A DNA stretch of 7,913 nucleotides from Chloroflexota bacterium (GCA_009838595.1 VXRI01000112.1:1-7913); one strand, 5' to 3'. Counted from the stretch's first letter, positions 1 through 5,973 are shown. Notes: generated by a model not told the origin, from the sequence alone. Made by a program: numbers and translations.

Positions 1-1489
1 TCCATGGAGCGGGAGTAGGCGTGGGAGTGATGGGGTGCGTTTCTTGCTCGACGAAACTTGCAAGCATCAAGTCGCGCTGTTTGTCGTATTCATCAAGGCT
101 GTGTTCGCACACGCCGCCATTTGCCACAAAGCCGTAAGGCTTGGACGGATAGAAGTTTGACAGGAAAATCAGGCTCACTTCGTCGGAGACGCAATACTCA
201 TCGGACGACTGCCATCGGTATGCCAAATAATAATACTCGCGCCCCGGATCCTGTCGTAGTTGAAATGCCATTATCTCGAACACATCCCACGCTTCTTCGC
301 TTGCTTGTTCTTCCAAGAAGTCACGCTCCGATTCCGCATGTTCTTCAAGAGTCCAATCATTGCCTAATTCGTAGGTAGAAATCTCTATCGCGCCCGTGCG
401 TTCCTCATTCCAAAACTCAGAATCTCCGTCCTCTGTCTCCTCTTCAAGATACCAACCTGGGGTTATATCCAGCCCGTAGCCGTAATTGGCGTTGCGATAG
501 GTGGTTACTTGCCCCGGAGTTGGGGTAGGCTGAAGTGCGTGCTCGCCTTTTTTCAGGCTATCCATCCTGCTTTTAAGTTCGTTTACGGCAATGGAAAAAC
601 CGATGTTGTCAACGGGACTTCCGTCGGATAACGCTAGTTCGGCATAGTTCACGCCCACCACTTTTCCGTCGCGGCTCACCAATGGCCCCCCGCTGTTGCC
701 CGGATTTATTGCGGCATCGGTTTGCAGCACTTCGACGCTGCCATCTAGCCTTCTTGCTGAGATGATGCCCCTAGTTACAGTTGCCGAACTACCAAGTTCA
801 TAACCCAACGGAAACCCTAACGCGATTACATCGTCGCCTACTCGAACATCGTCAGAGTCCCCTAGATTCATAACCATGAACCTTGCTGCGGCTCTTATTT
901 CCACAATGGCAAGGTCGGCTTTCTCATCAACGCCAAGTACATCCCCATAGTATTCTGTGCCATCGGACATTACGACAATTACGGTGTCATACCCCTCTAC
1001 GACATGTTCGTTCGTAACCACCAGACCATTTTCGTCAACAATGAAGCCTGTGCCACTGCTCGTATCCGTTTCGATATAGACGAGACTGCGTTCTATACCT
1101 TCTATCATCTGCGCCAGCGTTGGAGTTGGCAGCGGCACAGGAATTGGCGTTGGCGTGAAGGTTGGCACGCTAGTAGGCGTTAGTGTGTGCGTCGCCGTTG
1201 GAAGTGGCGTATGAGTTGCGGTTGGCTCCGGCATACTCGTCGGCGCCGGCGTCGCAGTGGGTGCGGGAGTGGGAACCGCAGGCGGCTCCGGCGTGGGCGG
1301 AATAGGCACGGGCGTCGAGGTTGACGCCGCCTTTGCCAGCGCGTTTGCATCGATGGTTGCTTGAACGCCTGCCGCTATTGTGGCGTCAACATCCACCGCA
1401 GGCGTGGATTCGCCGCAGGCAACTGCTGCTAAGGCTGCCAGCAACACCATAACAAGCGGCAAGCCCGAAGCAATTCTATTAACCGGCAT
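1..1489 (-). CDS. HtrA-like (S1C) serine protease lipoprotein, modular, C-terminus cut by window edge
   Basis: Reading from the ATG at 1489-1487 gives 496 codons with no stop before the left edge, so the 3' end is missing. Residues 1-25 form a lipoprotein signal peptide: a hydrophobic core, then AVAC with lipid-anchored Cys25. Residues 56-125 are a Thr/Pro-rich spacer. Residues 127-310 are a trypsin-fold domain of the DegP/HtrA type, with a visible catalytic triad: His162 (TNEHVVEG), Asp192 (KADLAIVEI) and Ser266 (NPGNSGGPL). No PDZ domain follows. A second short Pro/Thr linker (321-327) leads to an acidic, aromatic-rich domain (about 330-482, beginning YRNANYGYGLDITPGW) that I do not firmly recognise, though its start resembles PsbP-like extracytoplasmic modules. 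Another PTPTPAP linker then begins, so more modules probably lie outside the window. The predicted role is extracytoplasmic proteolysis or protein quality control at the membrane. An SD (GAAGGGGG, 1499-1506) lies 9 nt upstream inside a hairpin. The substrate is unknown. Confidence 0.93.
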   Translation of the reverse strand, partial: MPVNRIASGLPLVMVLLAALAAVACGESTPAVDVDATIAAGVQATIDANALAKAASTSTPVPIPPTPEPPAVPTPAPTATPAPTSMPEPTATHTPLPTATHTLTPTSVPTFTPTPIPVPLPTPTLAQMIEGIERSLVYIETDTSSGTGFIVDENGLVVTNEHVVEGYDTVIVVMSDGTEYYGDVLGVDEKADLAIVEIRAAARFMVMNLGDSDDVRVGDDVIALGFPLGYELGSSATVTRGIISARRLDGSVEVLQTDAAINPGNSGGPLVSRDGKVVGVNYAELALSDGSPVDNIGFSIAVNELKSRMDSLKKGEHALQPTPTPGQVTTYRNANYGYGLDITPGWYLEEETEDGDSEFWNEERTGAIEISTYELGNDWTLEEHAESERDFLEEQASEEAWDVFEIMAFQLRQDPGREYYYLAYRWQSSDEYCVSDEVSLIFLSNFYPSKPYGFVANGGVCEHSLDEYDKQRDLMLASFVEQETHPITPTPTPAPW

Positions 1490-1500
1490 TCAAAGAAACC

Positions 1501-1530
1501 CCCTTCAACAGCGCTAATGGTATTGAAGGG
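1501..1530 (-). promoter_or_regulatory. Leader hairpin that overlaps the ribosome binding site of the HtrA-like gene
   Basis: CCCTTCAA (1501-1508) and TTGAAGGG (1523-1530) form a perfect 8-bp inverted repeat around a 14-nt loop. In the minus-strand mRNA, the downstream arm (UUGAAGGG) supplies most of the GAAGGGGG Shine-Dalgarno (1499-1506), placed 9 nt before the start codon. Folding would therefore hide the ribosome binding site. No U-tract follows, so this is not an intrinsic terminator. It could be a translational switch (temperature, protein or RNA controlled) or a DNA operator. The structure is seen; the function is inferred. Confidence 0.55.
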
Positions 1531-1545
1531 CTAATTTGAACTGAT

Positions 1546-1573
1546 AGCATAAAGAGGTTCGTTTTTCATTTAA
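1546..1573 (-). promoter_or_regulatory. Weak candidate promoter for the HtrA-like gene
   Basis: On the minus strand, TTAAAT (1573-1568) and TATGCT (1551-1546) are separated by 16 nt and could be a poor -35/-10 pair. Transcription would start about 50 nt before the ATG and include the whole hairpin. The match to consensus is weak. Apart from this and the hairpin, nothing is evident between the hicA remnant and the gene start (1490-1621). Confidence 0.22.
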
Positions 1574-1621
1574 CCTTCGCGCTATATCAATGGTTCGCAT
1601 GAATTCGACGCAGGGAAATTA

Positions 1622-1839
1622 TCAGATACGCTCCCATTCTTCGCGGGTAATACCGGCATGTTAGAGTATCCTTGCGAGAACCCCCTGCCGATGTTGCCGC
1701 TGTGTGGATTGGGAATATATACCTTACGGCGTCCTCTTCTCATGTATTGATGATTTCAACCAGGGTAAGGCCCGCTGAATCCCAACTGCCTCAGGTAGCG
1801 TATCAAGTCTCTTCGATGGATGGGAGCTAATCTGGGCAT
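1622..1839 (-). pseudogene. hicA: hicA-type mRNA interferase toxin gene, inactivated by two stops and a frameshift
   Basis: This is too broken to show as an ORF. Translation from the ATG at 1839-1837 gives MPRLAPIHRRDLIRYLRQL, then GFSGPYPG, a typical HicA (YcfA-like) N-terminus. Codon 28 is TGA (1758-1756), where the family normally has a Gly codon (GGA to TGA would explain it). The same frame continues with NHQYMRRGRRKVYIPNPHSG, including the NH His at codon 30 that matches the family's catalytic His. Near the G-run at 1681-1685 one base is missing. The next frame then reads LARIL, stop TAA (1663-1661), then HAGITREEWERI and the natural TGA at 1624-1622. Repaired, the product would be about 72 residues, the normal HicA size. 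The start overlaps the hicB stop by one base (TAATG), the arrangement of a translationally coupled toxin-antitoxin pair. Intact HicA cleaves mRNA; this copy should be dead. Confidence 0.86.
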
Positions 1840-2096
1840 TAGACCGCTTCCGATTTAGGCGTCTGCATGACTTCAATAATTATGCCGTCCACTTCAGGAA
1901 ATGGGTCATTGAACTGCAATCCCAAGATAATCCAGCCCTCAAGCACACTCTGCAACTGAGACCTACAACCTTCCAATGTCTCATGATTGGCATACACGCC
2001 CTGAATGCCGGGGATTTCGCTGTAATAGCTCCCGTCGTCTTCCAAAATCTCGTACTTCGCTTTTCGCATCGCCGCGGCTATGTAATCGGTCAGCAT
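1839..2096 (-). CDS. hicB: HicB-family antitoxin, short form, partner toxin broken
   Basis: An 85-residue protein from the ATG at 2096. It has the HicB (UPF0150) core: MLTDYI start, YEILEDDGSYYSEIPGIQGV (positions 15-34), then ANHETLEGCRSQL and VLEGW. This is a partly RNase H-like fold that binds and blocks HicA toxin. There is no C-terminal HTH or ribbon-helix-helix extension, as in the short subfamily that usually forms hicB-hicA pairs. The reading frame extends upstream to ATG 2123 and TTG 2129, but the 2096 start is preferred. It matches the family N-terminus, has a GAGAGG SD 9 nt upstream, and the best promoter would start transcription near 2122, downstream of the TTG. The adjacent hicA is a pseudogene, so this antitoxin is orphaned in this locus. 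It may be a relic, may guard against a second HicA, or may have another role. The family call is firm; present activity is unknown. Confidence 0.9.
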   Translation of the reverse strand: MLTDYIAAAMRKAKYEILEDDGSYYSEIPGIQGVYANHETLEGCRSQLQSVLEGWIILGLQFNDPFPEVDGIIIEVMQTPKSEAV

Positions 2097-2105
2097 GTTT
2101 CGACA

Positions 2106-2111
2106 CCTCTC
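2106..2111 (-). promoter_or_regulatory. Ribosome binding site that decides the hicB start
   Basis: GAGAGG on the minus strand lies 9 nt before the ATG at 2096. The alternative upstream starts (ATG 2123, TTG 2129) lack a comparable purine-rich site at the right distance and fall at or before the predicted transcription start. Confidence 0.55.
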
Positions 2112-2128
2112 ACTGATTTCCATCGCCA

Positions 2129-2134
2129 ATTATA
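2129..2134 (-). promoter_or_regulatory. Candidate -10 box of the hicB-hicA promoter
   Basis: A perfect TATAAT on the minus strand sits in the 107-bp gap between the FGE stop and the hicB start. Transcription would begin around 2122, giving a leader of about 26 nt that carries the GAGAGG site. No good -35 box is visible about 17 bp further upstream. The site may therefore depend on an activator, or be fortuitous. Confidence 0.45.
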
Positions 2135-2203
2135 TGGCAAGCGTGACGTTGGCGCACAGGATGATTATAAGGGATAAACACCAGTAACAAGGGGGCAAGC
2201 GCA

Positions 2204-3166
2204 TCACGCATCACGCACACATCGAAACCCCAGATTGCCGGTGGAACTGTCTGGCGTGTTGGATGTGCGCGCCGCGACGCGGTAGCGGTTGCAGTATGAA
2301 TCGTGGCAGAGGTATGAGCCGCCGCGAATGGTCTTTGCCTGTCCCGCCGGGGGGCCCTGCGGGTTGTCACTAGGCGCATTGATGTGAAATGTGGGACTGA
2401 ACCAGTCCGCCGTCCACTCCCAGACATTGCCCGATACATTGTACAAACCGTAACCGTTAGGCTCGTAGGCATTCACAGGCGCAGTACCCTTGTAGCCGTC
2501 GTCGGCGCTGTTGTCGTCGGGAAACGCGCCCTGCCAGATGTTGCAGCGATGCTCGCCGCCGGGCGTCAGCTCGTCGCCCCATGCGTAGCGCTTTTGCGCC
2601 AGGCCGCCCCGCGCCGCATACTCCCACTCCGCCTCGGTCGGCAGGCGCTTGCCAGCCCATTTGCAGTATTCCATGGCGTCGTTCCAAGATATGTGCGTAA
2701 CCGGATGATTCCAGCGCCGCTTGAGATTGGAGCCGGGCCCCTCTGGCCTGCGCCAGTACGCGCCGTTGATGACCCACCACCACGGAGCTTCCGCCGCCGC
2801 CTGATTCGCCGCGCCCCGCGCCTTAGCGCCAACGAACATGTGGAATACGAACGACCAACCAAAACGCTCTGCTTCCGTCTTATAGCCTGTCTCACGCGCG
2901 AACCGCTCAAACTGATTATTCGTAACGGCGCAGGTATCCATATAAAACGGATTGACGCGAACGCTGCGTATGGGACCCTCGCCATCCGCGGAAAAGCCGG
3001 ACGGGTCGTCCGCGCCCATAAGAAATTCGCCGCCGGGGATGAGCGCCATGCCGTTTATGCTGCCGGTTGCGGGTCGTGGCTTGTCGGCGACAACGGTAGG
3101 CACGGTCGTCGGCTGATCCGTGGGCATGCGGGCTGCGGCGCAGCAAGAGGATGATTGGTCTTGCAT
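2204..3166 (-). CDS. Formylglycine-generating enzyme (FGE/SUMF1 family)
   Basis: This 320-residue protein has the full FGE-sulfatase fold from about residue 38. Landmarks are IPGGEFLMG (43-51), the RLPTEAEWEYAARGG block (174-188), NVSGNVWEWTADW (243-255) and the active-site segment GGSYLCHDSYCNRYR (282-296). Cys287 and Cys292 have the spacing of human FGE Cys336/Cys341, and NTPDSS (303-308) and NLGFRC (311-316) also match the human enzyme. These features mark it as a genuine copper- and oxygen-dependent FGE, rather than a general C-type-lectin-like relative such as EgtB. It oxidises the Cys of C-x-P/A-x-R motifs in sulfatases to formylglycine. No signal peptide is seen, so it should act in the cytosol. 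Residues 8-13 read CCAAAR, itself a CxAxR match. The start has AAGG (3174-3177) 7 nt upstream. It lies 64 bp after the ATPase gene. No sulfatase is encoded in the window. Confidence 0.96.
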   Translation of the reverse strand: MQDQSSSCCAAARMPTDQPTTVPTVVADKPRPATGSINGMALIPGGEFLMGADDPSGFSADGEGPIRSVRVNPFYMDTCAVTNNQFERFARETGYKTEAERFGWSFVFHMFVGAKARGAANQAAAEAPWWWVINGAYWRRPEGPGSNLKRRWNHPVTHISWNDAMEYCKWAGKRLPTEAEWEYAARGGLAQKRYAWGDELTPGGEHRCNIWQGAFPDDNSADDGYKGTAPVNAYEPNGYGLYNVSGNVWEWTADWFSPTFHINAPSDNPQGPPAGQAKTIRGGSYLCHDSYCNRYRVAARTSNTPDSSTGNLGFRCVRDA

Positions 3167-3230
3167 AGGGTTACCTTGGGCGCTGTATTAAAGTCAGTTC
3201 AGGGACATCATCAAAATTTCTATCCTACAA

Positions 3231-4424
3231 CTAGCGGTCGTTGGCAGTCATTTTATCTACATCTTCAAGAGTAAGCAGACCATGCTCCAGACCACGCATA
3301 AGCACATACGGCTGCAACACCGGATCTGTAAACCTGTATCTATAGCTATGGGATGCTCCAAGTTTTTGGAGTGCTGCACCACGCCTTTCTTCACAGAGAC
3401 CATGCAAGTATCTCGCAATGACAGAGACACTTTGGGTACTATTCATGATGTAAGAATAGGGGATTCGCACATCGGCGGGGCGGAAGTATCCGAGTCGGTC
3501 GGTCGGCGCTAAGGCACACGCAAGAAGTGCCTGAAAATAATAGCTTTGTCTTCTGGGACTGGCGGTCGCCAAGTCGAACTGGCGCAGAACTGTTTGCTGC
3601 GACTCATTAATAACTGTCTTGATTGCTTCTCCGACATCAGACAGTTCTATTGCGCGCCTTTCGTTGTCTATAGCTATACGGCCGGACGCTAAACCGAGAG
3701 CGTGAACATAGTGCGGTAAGCCAAGGGACAACTTGGACGTTTGTGCAATTGCATCCTCGGATATTTCCATCCCTACAGATTCGATTCCACCTTTTACGAT
3801 TTCTCCTAGTTCATCATGTGTCATCCTAGGCAAGTGAATCTGAACGAGGCAGCGATTTATGGATTCGTGCTCGGTGATGAGATCATTAACATCGTCTGCG
3901 ACGCCGACAAGAATCAGGGTCGTATCAACGCTGAAGTCTGAAAGGGTTTTTATCGTATCTGCAAACAGACCGTCTATGTCAGGGTCTTCGATACGGTCGA
4001 ACTCGTCGACTATGAGTATGAACTTGCGCTCTTTATCGCTGCGAAGAGTATCAAGCACATCGTACAAAGTTAGTGCGTTGTATTCGTGTTTTGGGAGAAG
4101 TTCGACTTGCTCTAACAGGCTGTTCCATATCTCCTTATAGGTAGTCTGCCTGTAGCAGTTGACCCTTGCGCTAGCTATGGTTTCCGATGTGAATGGCTCA
4201 AGGAATGTTGATAGCACATTGGCGAGTGAAGTCTTGCCAACGCCTCGCTCTCCGTAGATTATGGCATGCTGACCATCCTGATTGACGACATCTACAAGTT
4301 GTCGCATTACGGTGCGACGTCCACGGAAGAAGTCACTGCGGATGATAGCTGCAGCTGGGCTGAATGCTTGGCTAAGCTTAATGTCCAGTTCTTGCCATTG
4401 GAATATCTCATCTACCATGTACAT
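3231..4424 (-). CDS. ORC/Cdc6-like AAA+ ATPase
   Basis: A 397-residue soluble protein. Walker A is GERGVGKTS (58-66) and Walker B is FILIVDEFD (135-143). A sensor-1-like strand, TTLILVGVADD (168-178), precedes Arg191 (INRC), a possible arginine finger. GLPHYVHALG (235-244) resembles the sensor-2 helix of ORC/Cdc6-type ATPases. The C-terminal third (about 280-375) looks like a winged-helix region, ending YRFTDPVLQPYV (363-374). The N-terminal motif FFRGRR (32-37) before the P-loop is typical of AAA_16/ORC-like ATPases that bind DNA or act as regulatory switches. The exact role is not known. The upstream 300 bp hold diverged tandem repeats and a promoter, suggesting autoregulation or a dedicated DNA target. 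No obvious effector protein is fused or adjacent. The start is ATG TAC ATG, with only a distant AGG upstream (15 nt), so the second ATG (4418) is also possible. By eye, codon use is more A/T-rich than in the lyase and hydrolase genes. Confidence 0.88.
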   Translation of the reverse strand: MYMVDEIFQWQELDIKLSQAFSPAAAIIRSDFFRGRRTVMRQLVDVVNQDGQHAIIYGERGVGKTSLANVLSTFLEPFTSETIASARVNCYRQTTYKEIWNSLLEQVELLPKHEYNALTLYDVLDTLRSDKERKFILIVDEFDRIEDPDIDGLFADTIKTLSDFSVDTTLILVGVADDVNDLITEHESINRCLVQIHLPRMTHDELGEIVKGGIESVGMEISEDAIAQTSKLSLGLPHYVHALGLASGRIAIDNERRAIELSDVGEAIKTVINESQQTVLRQFDLATASPRRQSYYFQALLACALAPTDRLGYFRPADVRIPYSYIMNSTQSVSVIARYLHGLCEERRGAALQKLGASHSYRYRFTDPVLQPYVLMRGLEHGLLTLEDVDKMTANDR

Positions 4425-4463
4425 AATTGTATAGTAGTACCTAAAAAATGCAAGTGAGCGCGC

Positions 4464-4469
4464 ATTATA
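4464..4469 (-). promoter_or_regulatory. Candidate -10 box of the ATPase promoter
   Basis: TATAAT on the minus strand, within AGTATAATG, lies 39 bp before the ATPase ATG. Counting 17 bp further upstream reaches ACAGTG, a poor -35 box that is part of one palindrome arm (4489-4495) of repeat copy 1. A protein bound to that palindrome would contact the polymerase site directly. The -10 match is exact; its use and control are inferred. Confidence 0.5.
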
Positions 4470-4475
4470 CTAGGT

Positions 4476-4566
4476 AATTTGTTTATCACTGTGCATGCCG
4501 TGTACATTGCTACACAGTATTCTACGGCAACAACAACCGCCATCCTCTGTTGTTTGCAAACTGCAG
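4476..4566. repeat. Tandem direct repeat, copy 1 (91 bp), with two nested inverted repeats
   Basis: Copy 1 starts AATTTGTTTATCACTGTGCA and aligns with copy 2 (4589-4678) at about 86% identity (12 substitutions, 1 gap, repeat period 113 bp). Eleven of the 12 substitutions are transitions. It contains an imperfect palindrome, CTGTGCA (4489-4495) with TACACAG (4511-4517), flanking an inner TGTACA (4501-4506). It also has a second inverted pair, AACAACA (4529-4535) with TGTTGTT (4548-4554). The stretches TATTCTACGGC and CCATCCTCTGTTGTTTG are unchanged between copies. The unit lies directly upstream of the ATPase promoter. It does not resemble a CRISPR repeat or a known IS end. Confidence 0.85.
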
Positions 4567-4588
4567 CATTGTGTACATATCACACCGG

Positions 4589-4678
4589 AATTTGTTTGTC
4601 ACTGTGCATACCGTGCACATAACTGCACAGTATTCTACGGCGACAACAATGCCATCCTCTGTTGTTTGTGAATTACAG
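4589..4678. repeat. Tandem direct repeat, copy 2 (90 bp), with two nested inverted repeats
   Basis: This is the second copy of the unit at 4476-4566. Here the first palindrome is perfect: CTGTGCA (4602-4608) and TGCACAG (4624-4630), around an inner GTGCAC (4613-4618). The second pair is ACAACA (4643-4648) with TGTTGT (4660-4665). Between the copies (4567-4588) lies TTGTGTACATATCACAC, which repeats the GTGTACAT motif of copy 1. The rest of the gene-free interval (4425-4475 and 4679-4723) shows only the candidate promoter and a further GTGCAC at 4711-4716. No convincing small ORF or terminator was found in 4425-4723. Confidence 0.85.
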
Positions 4679-4723
4679 ATACATTTAACGGATGGAACAA
4701 ATTCTTGTCAGTGCACGCTGTAT

Positions 4724-5932
4724 CTACTCCATCAACGCCTGATATGTCGCAATCTGGAACTCGCGGCGCAGGGCGTAGTGCGAACTGGGCATGAACTGCG
4801 TCAGCAAGATGGCTATCAGCTCTTCTTGCGGGTCGATCCAGAATACGGTGCTCGCCGCGCCGCCCCATGAGTAGATGCCGTTCGAGCCGATGATGCCGTG
4901 CTGCGCAATGTCCATCACCACGCGGAAACCGAGACCGAAGCCACAGCCCTTCGTGTCGGACGCGTTGCTCTGCCCGACGGCGAAAGGACGCATGTCTTCG
5001 GTCAGGTGATTGGAGCGCATCATCTCGACTGTCTTTGGCGCGAGCAACCGCGCATCGCCCAGAACGCCCCCGTTCAGCAGCATCCGGCAGAAGCGCATGT
5101 AGTCGGACGCGGTTGACACCAGACCGCCACCACCCGAAAAGAGCGTGTGCGCTCGCGCATGCCTGTCCACCAAGTCGTTGTGAAGGGGCGCAATGCCGCC
5201 ATTTGCCGATGCGCCGTACACCGTAGCAAGCCTGTGCAGCTTCTCTTCCGGCGCGTAGAAGGATGTGTCAGGCATGCCGAGCGGCATGAATATCCTGTCT
5301 TTAAGGAAGCGGTCGAACGACACGCCGGACACGACTTCCACAAGGTAGCCGAGAACATCGGTGGCGAAACTGTAGCGCCACTTCATGCCGGGCTGCGTAA
5401 CCAGCGGTAGTCTGCCCAGCTTCTCGACCATCTCCTGCAGAGTGCCGTCGGGAGGGGTGATGTTCGCCTTGCGGTACATCTCTTCGACCGGGCTGTCTTG
5501 GTGGAAGCCGTAGCTCAACCCCGATGTGTGCGTCAGCAGGTGTCGCACCGTGATTGGCTGCCGCTGCTCCACAAGGCGCATGCCCGTCTCGCCCATGCCG
5601 TCATAGACTTTCATGCTGGCGAGTTCCGGGATAAACTTGCCCACAGGATCGTCCAGCGCAAAACACCCCTCTTCGTACAGCATCATCACCGCGACGCTAG
5701 TAATCGGCTTGGTCATCGAGTAGAAACGGAAGATGGTGTCGCGCTCCACGGGCGCGCCGCTGTCGAGGTCCAGCACGCCATAAGGCTCGAAGTGAAAGAC
5801 CTCGCCGCGCCGTGCGAGCATTGTCAGCCCGCTTGCCAGCTTGCCCTTGTCTATGTAGCCCTGCATGAACTTGTTCACGCGGCTCAGACGCTCAGACGAA
5901 AACCCAACCGATTCCGGCGATACTACGCCCAT
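4724..5932 (-). CDS. Class C beta-lactamase-like serine hydrolase (EstB type)
   Basis: This 402-residue protein belongs to the PF00144 beta-lactamase/penicillin-binding-protein-like family. The SxxK motif is Ser72-Met-Thr-Lys75 (FYSMTKPITSV). The second motif is Tyr187-Ser-Phe within KWRYSFATDVLGYL, which replaces the YxN of true AmpC enzymes and is usual in esterase-like members. The third motif is the Trp-Gly-Gly segment YSWGGAASTVFWIDP (354-368), in place of KTG. HTSGLSYG (135-142) is another family signature. There is no signal peptide, so a cytosolic esterase, amidase or lactone hydrolase is more likely than an antibiotic beta-lactamase. The length is normal for the family. The start is supported by GGGGGAGTG (5937-5945) just upstream. 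It follows the CoA-ester lyase gene by 68 bp on the same strand, so the two may be co-expressed. The substrate cannot be deduced. Confidence 0.94.
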   Translation of the reverse strand: MGVVSPESVGFSSERLSRVNKFMQGYIDKGKLASGLTMLARRGEVFHFEPYGVLDLDSGAPVERDTIFRFYSMTKPITSVAVMMLYEEGCFALDDPVGKFIPELASMKVYDGMGETGMRLVEQRQPITVRHLLTHTSGLSYGFHQDSPVEEMYRKANITPPDGTLQEMVEKLGRLPLVTQPGMKWRYSFATDVLGYLVEVVSGVSFDRFLKDRIFMPLGMPDTSFYAPEEKLHRLATVYGASANGGIAPLHNDLVDRHARAHTLFSGGGGLVSTASDYMRFCRMLLNGGVLGDARLLAPKTVEMMRSNHLTEDMRPFAVGQSNASDTKGCGFGLGFRVVMDIAQHGIIGSNGIYSWGGAASTVFWIDPQEELIAILLTQFMPSSHYALRREFQIATYQALME

Positions 5933-5973
5933 AATTCACTCCCCCGTTAATCGATATTCCACTAATCTTGTTC

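Noticed and set aside
1756..1758. TGA in hicA as a recoded (selenocysteine or read-through) codon
   Set aside because: A frameshift and a further TAA follow within the same short gene, so simple decay explains the locus better. No SECIS-like hairpin was noted.
2097..2129. Longer hicB starting at TTG 2129 or ATG 2123
   Set aside because: The extra 11 residues are not part of the usual HicB N-terminus. The GAGAGG site favours ATG 2096, and the likely transcription start falls at about 2122.
2384..3154. 256-residue plus-strand ORF opposite the FGE gene
   Set aside because: It is antisense to a well-matched FGE. Its product is Arg/Ala/Val-rich with no recognisable motif, as expected for a shadow of G/C-rich coding DNA.
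3167..3230. Promoter for the FGE gene (TTGATG with TTAATA, 17 bp apart)
   Set aside because: The -10 box matches only 2 of 6 consensus positions. The short gap is equally compatible with read-through from the ATPase gene.
4476..4678. CRISPR array or transposon ends
   Set aside because: There are only two diverged ~90-bp units with a 22-bp gap, no cas gene, no transposase, and the copies are direct rather than inverted.
4550..4870. 106-residue plus-strand ORF across the repeat region and hydrolase 3' end
   Set aside because: It crosses repeat copy 2 and the antisense of the hydrolase gene, with no recognisable domain or convincing start signal.
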